64,000 bases of DNA from Candidatus Zixiibacteriota bacterium (lineage in GTDB: Bacteria; Zixibacteria; MSB-5A5; GN15; FEB-12), in NCBI GenBank assembly GCA_040753875.1, contig JBFMDV010000020.1, forward strand, positions 1 through 64,000, read 5' to 3'. Below the pieces are notes generated by a model. The model was not told the DNA's origin, searched no databases, and saw only the letters and a program-made list of their open reading frames with translations. Each line of letters starts with the position of its first letter. The stretch's first letter is position 1. Made by a program: the position numbers and the translations under genes. This document shows positions 8,440 to 16,987 of this stretch, in pieces.

Positions 8440-9294
8440 TCAGTTCAGATACGCGCGCAACGAACGGCTGCGCGAGGCATGGCGAAGGCGACGAATCGCC
8501 TTCTCCTTGATCTGTCGCACTCGTTCGCGGGTCAGCGAGAATCGCGCCCCGATCTCTTCCAGTGTGAGCGCCTTCTCATGATTCAACCCAAAATACAGGT
8601 TGATCACTTCGGCTTCACGCGGCGTGAGCGTATCGAGCGCTTTCTCGATCTCTACCCTCAGTGATTGCGTGAGCAGCGCTTCATCGGGGGATGGCTGAAA
8701 CTCATCCTCGAGGATATCAATCAGCGAGTTGTCCTCCGACACCGAAAACGGCGCATCGAGGGATAAGTGCGAGTTGGAAATCTTCAGCGTGTCGGACACT
8801 TCTCCTTCGGAGAGCTCCAACTCCTTGGCGATCTCCTCCGGCGAAGGCTCACGACCCAATCCCTGTTCCAAACGGCTGGAGATCTTACCGATCTTGTGCA
8901 AAGTGCCAACTCGGTTGAGCGGCAGTCGCACAATGCGGCTCTGTTCCGCCAACGCCTGAAGTATCGCCTGTCGGATCCACCAGACAGCATAGCTGATGAA
9001 TTTGAATCCGCGGGTCTCGTCGAACCGTTTGGCCGCTTTGATCAGGCCGATGTTGCCTTCGTTAATAAGATCGGCCAGGGACAGACCCTGATTCTGATAC
9101 TGTTTGGCTACCGAAACGACGAAGCGCAGATTGGCCTTGGTCAATTTCTCCAGGGCCTTCTTGTCGCCCTGCTTGATACGTCGCGCCAGCCGCACTTCCT
9201 CATCGGCAGTAATGAGAGGTGTTTCCCCGATCTCGCGAAGATACAGGTCGAGCGACCGGTCCTCGTCGCGATATTTTAGGGATTGTTTAGCCAC
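8440..9294 (-). CDS. rpoD: Primary-type RNA polymerase sigma factor (RpoD/SigA, short form)
   Basis: A 284-residue sigma-70 that lacks region 1.1. Region 1.2 is [22 protein letters not shown]. Regions 2.1-2.4 include [47 protein letters not shown] and [11 protein letters not shown], the near-invariant -10 recognition helix of group 1 and 2 sigma factors. Region 3 follows, and region 4.2 is [29 protein letters not shown], which reads the -35 element. The near-perfect sequence of the DNA-contact segments suggests the housekeeping sigma factor, matching the consensus promoters in the window; a group 2 paralogue cannot be excluded. Translation starts at GTG 9294 behind AGGAGAGAG. It lies about 100 bases downstream of an HtrA gene on the same strand and ends at a strong terminator. 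Confidence 0.94.
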   Translation of the reverse strand: MAKQSLKYRDEDRSLDLYLREIGETPLITADEEVRLARRIKQGDKKALEKLTKANLRFVVSVAKQYQNQGLSLADLINEGNIGLIKAAKRFDETRGFKFISYAVWWIRQAILQALAEQSRIVRLPLNRVGTLHKIGKISSRLEQGLGREPSPEEIAKELELSEGEVSDTLKISNSHLSLDAPFSVSEDNSLIDILEDEFQPSPDEALLTQSLRVEIEKALDTLTPREAEVINLYFGLNHEKALTLEEIGARFSLTRERVRQIKEKAIRRLRHASRSRSLRAYLN

Positions 9295-9394
9295 GTGTTA
9301 CAACTCTCTCCTTTTCAAAGATACGAACGGTTTCCACGCTGACCGGCCGCCTTCCCGAAGGCCGCACAACGTGCTCTTCCCTTGTCATTTCATC

Positions 9395-10885
9395 CTACGG
9401 ACGCAGCACCTTCCGTGCGATCGTACCGTCCGGCTCCAACACTATCAGCGGTACCCGAGCCCCTTTCCCAATGCGAGTCTCGAGTCGTTTAATGTCACCT
9501 ATTGAACCGACCTCAGCACCACTCACCTGTGTGATGATTGTCCCCTCGGCTATGGACGCCCGGTCAGCCGCTGATCCACTATATACGCGGTTTACATACA
9601 GCCCGGCGATGGGTTTGATTCCAATCTGGCGGGCCATGTCCTCGGTAAACGAGACTAATTCCATCCCCATCCAGTCGAGCGCCATCTGATCGCGGCCGCC
9701 GCGTCCGACCGACGCCGATGCCAGCGAGGCATCACGGTCTGCCACCGTCGCCGTCAACGTCATTTCATTCCCTTCTCGGATAACTTGTACCGGGACACTC
9801 GCACCGCTCTTTACGGTAGAGACCAACACAGCAAACTGATTGCTGTTCTGGACCTCTTCGTTATTGAATGCCACCACTACGTCGCCGCGGCGGATACCGG
9901 CCTGTTCAGCCGGCGAACCATAAAAGACCGAATCGATCACCACCCCTTGTACGGCTTTCAATCCAAGACGTTTGGCCTGGCGCTCGGTCACATTTGACAG
10001 CCACACGCCCAGCCACCCACGGCTCACCTTGCCGCTCGCGATCAGGTCAGGAACCACGGCGCGCGCCAGGTTGATCGGGATAGCGAACCCGATCCCCACT
10101 GAGGATCCAGTGGGGCTTGAGATCGCCGAATTGACCCCTACGCACTCGCCGCGGAGATTCAACAGCGGCCCACCGGAGTTACCGGGATTGATCGAGGCAT
10201 CAGTCTGAATGTAGTTTTGAAACAGCGGCGTCTCGTCCCCGAATCGCAGATTGGAGCGCCCCTTCGCCGAGATAACACCGACTGTCACCGTCCGGTCCAG
10301 GCCCTGCTGCGGGAACGGGTTACCGATAGCTATCGCCCAATCGCCCACTTTGATACCTTCGGAATCCCCAAACGGTATTGTTGTTACTTTTTCCTGCGGA
10401 TCCACTTTGAGAACCGCCAGATCGGTGGCGGTGTCAATCCCAACAACCTTGGCGTCATATTCATAACCGGACGAGGTCCTGACCGTCACCTGGCGGGAAC
10501 CGCGCACCACGTGGCTGTTGGTCAGAATGTAACCGTCCTCGCGAAAGAAGAATCCAGAGCCGGAAGAAGTACCGAAGCCGCCGCCATGATACCACCACGG
10601 GAGCTGTTCATCTTCAGTCACCGCCGCAACGTTCACCACCGCATCTTTCACCCGGTCAACAACGCCCACGAACGGAGATTCCTGCTCGCCGTTACGGTCT
10701 ACAATGGGGTACAGCCCGGTCTGAGCGATGTTGGTCGGCACCTGCGCCTCCGCCGGGTGCGGCAAATCGAACCGTGACGCGACGACAATTCCAATCACGA
10801 CACTCAATAGCGCGACGGTAAAGACTGTCGCAACGCCGAACCGGCGGGGATTATGCCTGTCGGGGGGAATAAGCTGGTCCTTCAA
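9395..10885 (-). CDS. HtrA/DegP family periplasmic serine protease with two PDZ domains
   Basis: A 496-residue envelope quality-control protease. One N-terminal membrane segment (VATVFTVALLSVVIGIVVAS, about 18-37) anchors or exports it. The trypsin-like domain has all three catalytic residues: H125 in LTNSHVV, D155 in DTATDLAVLKV and S237 in NPGNSGGP. Two PDZ domains follow (about 295-385 with RGWLGVWLSN, and about 400-490), the usual DegP/DegQ layout. Translation probably starts at TTG 10885, because TTGGAGGCAATTC precedes it directly. A strong sigma-70 promoter lies just upstream. It is separate from the second HtrA pair at 20.2-23.1 kb and is the paralogue nearest the main sigma factor gene. 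It may be co-transcribed with rpoD, as the 100-base gap contains a small hairpin without a T tract. Confidence 0.93.
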   Translation of the reverse strand: MKDQLIPPDRHNPRRFGVATVFTVALLSVVIGIVVASRFDLPHPAEAQVPTNIAQTGLYPIVDRNGEQESPFVGVVDRVKDAVVNVAAVTEDEQLPWWYHGGGFGTSSGSGFFFREDGYILTNSHVVRGSRQVTVRTSSGYEYDAKVVGIDTATDLAVLKVDPQEKVTTIPFGDSEGIKVGDWAIAIGNPFPQQGLDRTVTVGVISAKGRSNLRFGDETPLFQNYIQTDASINPGNSGGPLLNLRGECVGVNSAISSPTGSSVGIGFAIPINLARAVVPDLIASGKVSRGWLGVWLSNVTERQAKRLGLKAVQGVVIDSVFYGSPAEQAGIRRGDVVVAFNNEEVQNSNQFAVLVSTVKSGASVPVQVIREGNEMTLTATVADRDASLASASVGRGGRDQMALDWMGMELVSFTEDMARQIGIKPIAGLYVNRVYSGSAADRASIAEGTIITQVSGAEVGSIGDIKRLETRIGKGARVPLIVLEPDGTIARKVLRP

Positions 10886-10913
10886 GAATTGCCTCCAACG
10901 GGTTTAGCCTCAT

Positions 10914-10942
10914 ATTTTACTATTCCTTAAGGGGCCTGTCAA
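10914..10942 (-). promoter_or_regulatory. Sigma-70 promoter for the htrA gene at 9395-10885
   Basis: On the minus strand TTGACA (10942-10937), a 17-base spacer and TAAAAT (10919-10914) form a near-consensus promoter. Transcription would begin about 10907, giving a leader of roughly 20 bases that contains the GGAGG site before the TTG start. No ECF-type GGAAC element was seen here. Confidence 0.75.
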
Positions 10943-11072
10943 GCCCAAAATACCAGGCCTCACCCGGTATTCTCTCCTTATAACGTCTTGGCCCAGATAA
11001 TGATTCAGCCTTTTTTTCTGCTTTCTACAGAGCGCTTCGCCCCAACGCTTCTCTACCCCACCGGGTAACTTA

Positions 11073-11101
11073 TTGACATCCCTTGAGAAAGCGGTTAGGT
11101 T
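11073..11101 (+). promoter_or_regulatory. Candidate promoter of the aldolase-folate-pantothenate operon
   Basis: TTGACA (11073-11078) is followed after 17 bases by TAGGTT (11096-11101), which matches the -10 consensus only at positions 1, 2 and 6. The ATG at 11111 is 9 bases past the -10, so the transcript could be leaderless; no Shine-Dalgarno sequence is present before this ATG. Confidence 0.4.
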
Positions 11102-11110
11102 GACTTTTTG

Positions 11111-11764
11111 ATGGCAACTGAACAGGAACTTGGACAACAAATTGTCCAGATCGGCCAAAGACTCGCCGAGCGCCAGATGGTGGCCGGAGCGGATGGAAAC
11201 ATCTCCGTCCGCCTGCCGGATAACCGTGTCCTCATAACCCCGTCCGGGAAGGCCAAAGGGCACCTGGTTACAGCGGAAATAATCACGGTTAACCTGGACG
11301 GAGTCAAACTGACCGGTAAAGGAAGTCCCTCAAGTGAATCCGCCATGCACATGTTTGTCTACAAGTCTCGTCCGGACATATCGGCCTGCGTGCACTCTCA
11401 TCCGCCCTATGTCACGTCGTTCGCGGTAGCCGGCGAAGAACTCCCTTTTGACGTTCTGCCGGAAGTTGTGGTCACGGTCGGTGAAATTCCCCTGACGGAA
11501 TACGCGCCTCCGGGGACATCAGCCGTACCTGATGCCATCGCCCCATTCATTGCCGACCACAACGCCTTTCTCCTCCGCAACCACGGCCTGTTGACGATCG
11601 GCCGAACGCTTGAGGAAGCGTACCTCCGCCATGAGACGGTCGAGCATTATGCCCGGATACTGCATTTGGCCCGCCAACTGGGCACTGTAGGTCGGATCCC
11701 CCAGGAGGACTTCGCTCGTCTGGATGAACTCCGCCTGAAACTCGAACAGGGCTCAGACCGGTAG
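11111..11764 (+). CDS. Class II aldolase/adducin family protein (fuculose-phosphate aldolase-like)
   Basis: 217 residues, the usual size for L-fuculose/ribulose-phosphate aldolases. The metal and substrate residues are in place: GNISVRLP (29-36), the acid E76 in SSESAMHM, H95 and H97 in CVHSHPPY, and H158 in LLRNHGLLTIG. The family carries out zinc-dependent retro-aldol cleavage, dehydration (MtnB) or decarboxylation, so the reaction is not fixed by sequence. It is the first gene of a six-gene operon and lies 11 bases before an aminotransferase-like gene. The MtnB/MtnE pairing of methionine salvage comes to mind, but no other salvage gene is present and the aminotransferase is unusual. The ATG at 11111 is used; a TTG just upstream is unlikely. 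Confidence 0.85.
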   Translation: MATEQELGQQIVQIGQRLAERQMVAGADGNISVRLPDNRVLITPSGKAKGHLVTAEIITVNLDGVKLTGKGSPSSESAMHMFVYKSRPDISACVHSHPPYVTSFAVAGEELPFDVLPEVVVTVGEIPLTEYAPPGTSAVPDAIAPFIADHNAFLLRNHGLLTIGRTLEEAYLRHETVEHYARILHLARQLGTVGRIPQEDFARLDELRLKLEQGSDR

Positions 11765-11775
11765 GAGCCGCCGCC

Positions 11776-12960
11776 ATGTTGGTGAAGAAAGTCGTGATCG
11801 ACCGGGCCAATCGGCTCTTCAAGATGCCGCCGGACATTCTCTCGTTTGCCTCCCTTGTCCCCAAGCGCGGGCTGATCAGGAGACCCGACCTACTGGACCT
11901 GGCAACGTTCGCCTGGCCGGTCGAGTTTGACGATGACGTAGTGATCAAGGGGGAACGGCTGCGGCCGGCGTCGAGATCTGAAATTGACGGCCTGAAGGAA
12001 GAAATTTTGGCCTGGATGCAAACACACGCTCAGGCTCGCCTGACCAGTACAAAAGAAGTCTATGTCGGCGGTGGCATCACGCATATGCTTCTCGCCCTTT
12101 CGCTGGCCTATATCGATAACGGAGACCTGGCCTTTGTCCCGGAGCTTGGTGTGCCCATGTACCGAAAAGCGATCATCGCTGCGGGAGGTGAGCCGGTGAC
12201 GTATGGCATCTCCCAAAAGAGAGGCTGGTCACCGGACTTCAGCCGGGTCGGCAGCCGGGTCGGCCATGTCGCCCGGATACTGTTTCTCAATTCGCCGCAC
12301 AATCCCACCGGCGGCGAATTAACCCCCAAGGATCTCGGGGAACTGATATGGCAGGCAGGAAAGGAAAATCTGCTGATCGTCAACGATGCCGCTTACCAGT
12401 CGATCGCCGGTCGTGCACCGGTTTCGACACTGGCCGTCGAGGGGGGGCGTCGCGTCGCAGTCGAACTGTATTCTCTCTCGTATCAGTTCGGTCTCCCTCA
12501 CCTGCCGTTTGGGTTCGCTGTGGGGAATCGCGAGGTCATCGCGGGGCTCGAAGTCGCATCTGGTCTGTTGCCGGTAACAATACCCTCGTGGGTAGTGGAA
12601 ATGGCCCACCGAGCGATCCGCCAGTATCCGAACGCCGCCATCAAATCGGTGCGTCAACAATGCGCGCAGACGTCAGCAGAGGCGTCGCGATTGCTCGAAC
12701 TGCTGTCGCTGGAAACCGTCGGAGGCGCCGCCGTACCGTTCATCTGGTGCCGCATCCAGCGCCGCGCTCACGCCGGGACATTGGCTCGTCTGCTGTACCG
12801 TCGGTACCGGATTCTTGTTGCACCCGGCACCTCATTCGGCGAGACCGGACAGGGATATATCCGCATGTCACTGACGCGCGACGCGAAGACATACGGCGAT
12901 GCCGCCGCCCGCATCAAGCGGCGCCTGGATCTGCTCCATGGGCGAAAGGGGGAGGCATGA
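11776..12960 (+). CDS. Aminotransferase class I/II fold protein without the PLP lysine
   Basis: 394 residues with the full layout of fold-type I aminotransferases near the LL-diaminopimelate/aspartate group. It has GGGITHMLLALSLAYI (98-113), VPELGVPMYR (121-130), NSPHNPTGG with N176, VNDAAYQSI with D204 and Y207, and a carboxylate-binding arginine R363 in GYIRMSLT. At the site that normally reads SLSKTYNMTGWRxG, this protein reads SLSYQFGLPHLPFG. The Schiff-base lysine is Tyr236 (codon 12481-12483), and the phosphate-binding arginine nearby is also gone. Ordinary transamination is therefore not expected. It may bind PLP or PMP non-covalently, catalyse something else, or be structural. It sits between the aldolase and folB, whose ATG overlaps its stop as ATGA, so it is part of the operon rather than a decaying gene. 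Confidence 0.85.
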   Translation: MLVKKVVIDRANRLFKMPPDILSFASLVPKRGLIRRPDLLDLATFAWPVEFDDDVVIKGERLRPASRSEIDGLKEEILAWMQTHAQARLTSTKEVYVGGGITHMLLALSLAYIDNGDLAFVPELGVPMYRKAIIAAGGEPVTYGISQKRGWSPDFSRVGSRVGHVARILFLNSPHNPTGGELTPKDLGELIWQAGKENLLIVNDAAYQSIAGRAPVSTLAVEGGRRVAVELYSLSYQFGLPHLPFGFAVGNREVIAGLEVASGLLPVTIPSWVVEMAHRAIRQYPNAAIKSVRQQCAQTSAEASRLLELLSLETVGGAAVPFIWCRIQRRAHAGTLARLLYRRYRILVAPGTSFGETGQGYIRMSLTRDAKTYGDAAARIKRRLDLLHGRKGEA

Positions 12961-13349
12961 AAGATGTTATTCGCCTGGTCGGCATGTCGTTTTACGGCTT
13001 CCACGGCGTGACTACCGCCGAAAAAGAGACCGGCAGAGTCTTTGAAGTGGATTGCGAACTGGAGCTCGACTTGTCTGATGCCGGTCACAGCGACAGCCTG
13101 CGCGACACCATTGACTACAGCCAGGTGCATGCCACGATACAGGAAGTCGTGGAGGGTACGGCGTTCGCGCTGTTGGAGCGGCTGGCGAATCATCTGGCCT
13201 CGATAGTCCTTGACAAGTTTCCGGCGTATCGGGTAACTTTGAAAGTCCGGAAGCTGCATCCGCCGATCGCCGGGCACGTGAAACATATTGAGGTGGAAGT
13301 CACGCGGTATCAGGGAGATACTACCAAGTTGACCAATCCGACAAAATGA
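12957..13349 (+). CDS. folB: Dihydroneopterin aldolase
   Basis: 130 residues, the family length. FolB converts 7,8-dihydroneopterin to 6-hydroxymethyl-7,8-dihydropterin and glycolaldehyde in folate synthesis. The family signature is clear: IRLVGMSFYGFHGVTTAEKETGR with the active-site glutamate, FEVDCELELDLSDAGHSD, TIDYSQVHATI, LLERLANHLA and the catalytic-lysine segment VTLKVRKLHPPI. The ATG at 12957 overlaps the previous stop and follows GGGGGAGGC; a much longer upstream in-frame opening is a shadow over the aminotransferase gene. The next enzyme of the pathway, folK, follows 18 bases later. Confidence 0.94.
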   Translation: MKDVIRLVGMSFYGFHGVTTAEKETGRVFEVDCELELDLSDAGHSDSLRDTIDYSQVHATIQEVVEGTAFALLERLANHLASIVLDKFPAYRVTLKVRKLHPPIAGHVKHIEVEVTRYQGDTTKLTNPTK

Positions 13350-13367
13350 GTATGATGAGGTACTTCA

Positions 13368-13877
13368 ATGGCTGAAACCGTCTATTTGCTTCTGGGCTCC
13401 AACATCGGCGATCGCGAACGAAACCTTGCCGCCGCCGCAACGCGACTGGAATCACTTGAAGGGTTCGAGTTGATCGCTGCGTCGAGCATCTACATCTCCG
13501 AAGCGGTGGACATGGTCGGCGAGAACCCGTCGTTTCTCAATCAGGTCATCAAAGGAGAATACCAATTCACTCCAATGGAACTTCTGCGCGAAACAGAACG
13601 GATCGAGCAGGAACTCGGCCGTTCCGACAAAGGGCGCAAAATGTCCCGCTCGCTCGATTGCGATATTCTGCTGTTTGGCGAAACGGTATCGACGAGCGAA
13701 CAACTGACTATACCGCACAAGCAGCTTTTGCACCGTCCCTTCGCGCTGATTCCCTTGTTAGAACTCGACCCCATGGTTGTTCATCCTGTCACACATAAAC
13801 CGATTGCGGATTACCTGAAAGATCGGGATCGCCAATCAGTGCTGCTGTACAAGGACCATGTCGCAGGAAACCGCTGA
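13368..13877 (+). CDS. folK: 2-amino-4-hydroxy-6-hydroxymethyldihydropteridine pyrophosphokinase
   Basis: 169 residues. FolK transfers pyrophosphate from ATP to 6-hydroxymethyl-dihydropterin, the step after FolB. It shows the family pattern YLLLGSNIGDRERNL at the N terminus, EAVDMVGENPSFLNQV, ELLRETERIEQELGR and the metal-binding RSLDCDILLFG (DxD), then LTIPHKQLLHRPFALIPLLEL. GAGG precedes the start. Its last 20 bases overlap the start of the deoxynucleoside kinase. Confidence 0.95.
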   Translation: MAETVYLLLGSNIGDRERNLAAAATRLESLEGFELIAASSIYISEAVDMVGENPSFLNQVIKGEYQFTPMELLRETERIEQELGRSDKGRKMSRSLDCDILLFGETVSTSEQLTIPHKQLLHRPFALIPLLELDPMVVHPVTHKPIADYLKDRDRQSVLLYKDHVAGNR

Positions 13878-14541
13878 GCCCAGATATATTGCAGTCGAGG
13901 GCGTCATCGGCGTCGGCAAGACCACCTTCGCCCGGATGCTCGCCGAACGGATCGGCGCGGAGATTCTGAACGAAGAGGTGTTCGAGAATCCGTTCCTGGT
14001 AGACTTCTACAAGAACCGCAAACGGTACGCCTTCCCCTGCCAGCTTTATTTCCTTATTTCTCGATTTCAGCAGCAACAGCAACTGGTGGTGCGAGACCTG
14101 TTCGCTCAGCGGATCGTGGCGGATTATCTCTATGCCAAGGACGCCATCTTCGCGTCCGTCACTCTGAGCGAACGGGAATTAGTGCTCTATAACAAGATCG
14201 CCCCGGTTCTGACCCGCGATATCCCCCGCCCCGACCTCGTGATCTATCTGCAGGCGCGCACCGGCATACTGCTTGACCGCATTCGCCGCCGCAATTTTGC
14301 ATTCGAAAAAACCATCGATCAGGAGTATCTCGAGGTCCTTAACAAGGCGTATGATTACTATTTTTTCCACTACACCGAGACACCCCTGCTGGTGGTGAAG
14401 ACGGACGATATCGACTTCGTGCACACGCCGGAGCATTTCGATGATCTGATCGACCAGATACGCAAGCCGATGGTCGGCAAGAAATATTATTCCCCCGCCG
14501 GCGACCTCAAAACCAGACCGCAGCAGGATTATGTCGGTTAA
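13858..14541 (+). CDS. Deoxynucleoside kinase (deoxyguanosine/deoxyadenosine kinase family)
   Basis: 227 residues. It phosphorylates deoxynucleosides for salvage. The P-loop is VEGVIGVGKTTFARML (about 14-29). The substrate region ILNEEVFENPFLVDFYKNRKRYAFPCQLYFL resembles Bacillus Dgk/Dck. The LID-like region RDIPRPDLVIYLQARTGILLDRIRRRN carries the catalytic and ATP-binding arginines. The ATG at 13858 overlaps folK and its end overlaps panB, so expression is coupled to the vitamin genes. Linkage of this kinase to folK is seen in other bacteria, which supports the assignment; the preferred base cannot be read. Confidence 0.9.
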   Translation: MSQETAEPRYIAVEGVIGVGKTTFARMLAERIGAEILNEEVFENPFLVDFYKNRKRYAFPCQLYFLISRFQQQQQLVVRDLFAQRIVADYLYAKDAIFASVTLSERELVLYNKIAPVLTRDIPRPDLVIYLQARTGILLDRIRRRNFAFEKTIDQEYLEVLNKAYDYYFFHYTETPLLVVKTDDIDFVHTPEHFDDLIDQIRKPMVGKKYYSPAGDLKTRPQQDYVG

Positions 14542-15352
14542 TCGACCCCGCAAGAAGAGTACCGTGAACAGCTTCGTCACGAAGAAGGCGCACGGAGAGA
14601 AGATCGCGGTTCTCACGGCGTACGACTACTTTGTGGCCAAACTAATGGACCAGGCCGGGATTGATGCGGTTCTGGTCGGTGATTCGGCGGCCAATGTGAT
14701 CCATGGATTCGATTCCACGCTGCCGATCAGCATGGACGTGATGATCGCCCACACGGCGGCGGTGTCCAGAGGGACGGAGCGGGCGCTGATCATCGCCGAC
14801 ATGCCGTTCCTCTCATTTCAGCCGTCACGGAAAACCGCCATTCTCAATGCCGGTCGCTTTCTCAAGGAGGGGGGCGCTGAGGCTGTCAAGATCGAAGGAG
14901 GGATTGAAATGGCAGGGACGATCAAGCGAGTCATCGAATGCGGTATCCCGGTGATGGGACATATCGGCCTCACGCCGCAGTCAATTCACCGGTTCGGCGG
15001 CCCCAAAGTGCAAGGGCGCGAAGAACGCTCCAAGGCGTATCTCATGGAATCGGCGCTCGCTTTGGAAGAAGCCGGCTGTTTTTCAATTGTGCTCGAACTA
15101 ATTGAAACATCGATAGCGACCGAGATAACGGCGGCCCTTCAGACCGCAGCCACCATCGGTATCGGGGCGGGTCCGAATTGCGACGGCCAGGTGCTGGTCA
15201 CCAACGACCTGCTGGGACTGCGGGAACCGGATTTCAAACCGAAATTCCTCCGCCAGTATGCCGACTTGTCGGCTGCCATTAGTGACGCCGTGCGCCGATA
15301 CATCGAGGATGTCCGCCGAGGCAACTACCCTTCCAAAGAAGAGTCGTATTGA
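14531..15352 (+). CDS. panB: 3-methyl-2-oxobutanoate hydroxymethyltransferase
   Basis: 273 residues. PanB adds a hydroxymethyl group from 5,10-methylene-tetrahydrofolate to ketoisovalerate, giving ketopantoate for pantothenate and coenzyme A. Signatures are ILTAYDYFVAKLMDQAGID, VLVGDSAANVIHGFDSTLPIS with the metal-binding aspartate, MPFLSFQPS, AVKIEGGIEMAGTI, VMGHIGLTPQS and IGIGAGPNCDGQVLV with the catalytic-site glutamate region of ELIETSIATEIT. Being in one operon with folB and folK links supply of the folate cofactor to its user. It is the last gene of the operon; no clear terminator was found. Confidence 0.96.
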   Translation: MSVNRPRKKSTVNSFVTKKAHGEKIAVLTAYDYFVAKLMDQAGIDAVLVGDSAANVIHGFDSTLPISMDVMIAHTAAVSRGTERALIIADMPFLSFQPSRKTAILNAGRFLKEGGAEAVKIEGGIEMAGTIKRVIECGIPVMGHIGLTPQSIHRFGGPKVQGREERSKAYLMESALALEEAGCFSIVLELIETSIATEITAALQTAATIGIGAGPNCDGQVLVTNDLLGLREPDFKPKFLRQYADLSAAISDAVRRYIEDVRRGNYPSKEESY

Positions 15353-15518
15353 TTCCGCTCGGCTGCTCAGGCCAATTCTTGTTGACAGGATTCAATCCGC
15401 TTGACTAAGTTGAGCAGACTTGTCGATTTGCAAATCTCACCGGGCAGGTCCCGGGAGAATATGCGGAAGACACCGTCTTCCCCAGGACACGAAACAACTC
15501 AAATGGCTGGAGGTATGT

Positions 15519-15977
15519 ATGTTGAAGGAATTCCGGGAGTTTGCCATGCGCGGCAACGTCATGGACATGGCGGTCGGTATCATTATCGGCGCGGCCTTTG
15601 GCTCCATCGTGACGTCGCTTGTTGGTGATGTTCTCATGCCGCCTATCGGGCTGTTGCTGGGCAATGTCGATTTCTCCAACTTGTTTGTCGTGCTGCAGGA
15701 CGGCAGCACGCCCGGACCGTATTCATCACTGACAGCGGCTCAGGGAGCAGGTGCCGTAACCATCAATTACGGACTGTTCATCAACAAGATCATCAGCTTT
15801 GTCATCGTTGCATTCGCCGTGTTCATGATCATCCGCGCGATGAACCGGCTCAAACGCAAAGCTGAATCGCCGGCCGCGGTGCCGACGACCCGGGAATGCC
15901 CGCGTTGCCTGTCGGTGATTTCTATCAAGGCCACTCGATGCGCTCACTGTACGTCGGAGTTAGCGGCTTCGGCGTGA
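15519..15977 (+). CDS. mscL: Large-conductance mechanosensitive channel with C-terminal zinc ribbon
   Basis: 152 residues. MscL opens under membrane tension to release solutes during hypo-osmotic shock. The N-terminal half is canonical: [47 protein letters not shown] is the first amphipathic segment plus TM1, and [30 protein letters not shown] is TM2. After the usual cytoplasmic linker the protein ends in [10 protein letters not shown] and RCAHCTSEL, a CxxC...CxxC zinc ribbon in place of the usual charged helix. The ATG at 15519 follows GGAGG; longer frames upstream are not needed. It appears monocistronic. Confidence 0.94.
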   Translation: MLKEFREFAMRGNVMDMAVGIIIGAAFGSIVTSLVGDVLMPPIGLLLGNVDFSNLFVVLQDGSTPGPYSSLTAAQGAGAVTINYGLFINKIISFVIVAFAVFMIIRAMNRLKRKAESPAAVPTTRECPRCLSVISIKATRCAHCTSELAASA

Positions 15978-16070
15978 TGTGCAGTGCAGGCGGTCACTGT
16001 GCCACGCATGGTCAATGATTGCCGCATTCCCGCTTGGATGTGATGTCTACGTCAAAGGAGTGTCACTGTC

Positions 16071-16964
16071 ATGAAATCTGCCATTCTAGCCTTCGGTTTG
16101 GTTGCACTTACTTCTCTTCCGACCAGTGCTCAGGATTCCACCGTGATCGGCTGGCGCAAATCGCTGCTTGTCGATGTCACGACCACGCAAACTTCGTACT
16201 CCGACTCCTGGGTCGGCGGGGAGGCTGGGTCGTTCAACTGGGTAGCTAATCTCAATGGCGGCGCTGAGCGCCAGATGAAGAGCTGGTTCAATTACCGCGC
16301 TACGCTCAAACTGTCGTTCGGGCAGACGATGACCCAGGATGAACAAAGCAAAGATTGGTCCAGGCCAAAGAAGTCCACCGACCTGATCGACTGGGAAAAC
16401 CTTGGCCGTTTCACGTTCAATAAGTTCGTCGATCCGTACGCCGCATTCCGCTTGGAAAGCCAGTTCTACACGCCGCTGCATCCGCAGAAGAAAGCGTATC
16501 TGTCTCCCGTGAAACTAACTGAATCGGCCGGTCTGGCTCGGCGTTTCTATCAGGCGAAGAAAGATGATCAGATAACCAGCCGTCTCGGGTTTGCACTTCG
16601 GCAGATTCTCAAGAAGGACATTTTGGATACGGTCTCATTCGCAACGGTGGATACGACCTTCACCGATGGTGGTCTTGAGTCCGTGACCGACATTTCTCTG
16701 ACCTTGAATTCAAACCTCCGTTATGTCGGCAAGCTTTCTCTCTACAAGGCGCTTTACTTTTCGGAGAGCAGCAAAGTCAAGGGGACACCGTTTGAGAATG
16801 ACTGGAAAGCAGTTGATATCAACCTGGAGAACCTGGTGTCGGCAAACGTCACGAAGATCGTCGCCGTGACGTTTTACACGCAGATCCTCTATGATAGACA
16901 GGTGAGCTACAAGGGACGATTCAAGGAGACGCTGGGGATAGGCTTCGCGTTCAAGCTGGCGTGA
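16071..16964 (+). CDS. DUF3078 family outer-membrane protein
   Basis: 297 residues. A cleavable signal peptide (MKSAILAFGLVALTSLPTSAQ) is followed by alternating beta segments rich in aromatic residues (GWRKSLLVDVTTTQTSYSDSW, WVANLNGGAERQ, WFNYRATLKLSFGQT, FRLESQFYTPLH). It ends in a beta strand (LGIGFAFKLA), as outer-membrane barrels often do. This fits the DUF3078 family of Bacteroidota and relatives, which has no assigned function. AAAGGAG precedes the start. It converges with the kinase gene with only 23 bases between stops, and no terminator is visible there. Confidence 0.75.
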   Translation: MKSAILAFGLVALTSLPTSAQDSTVIGWRKSLLVDVTTTQTSYSDSWVGGEAGSFNWVANLNGGAERQMKSWFNYRATLKLSFGQTMTQDEQSKDWSRPKKSTDLIDWENLGRFTFNKFVDPYAAFRLESQFYTPLHPQKKAYLSPVKLTESAGLARRFYQAKKDDQITSRLGFALRQILKKDILDTVSFATVDTTFTDGGLESVTDISLTLNSNLRYVGKLSLYKALYFSESSKVKGTPFENDWKAVDINLENLVSANVTKIVAVTFYTQILYDRQVSYKGRFKETLGIGFAFKLA

Positions 16965-16987
16965 AGTTCGTACGCTCGTGTGCGGGC

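Noticed and set aside
12348-12956. Upstream extension of the folB frame by about 200 codons
   Set aside because: It runs over the aminotransferase gene in another frame with arginine/serine-rich low-information sequence; the ATGA overlap and FolB length fix the start at 12957.
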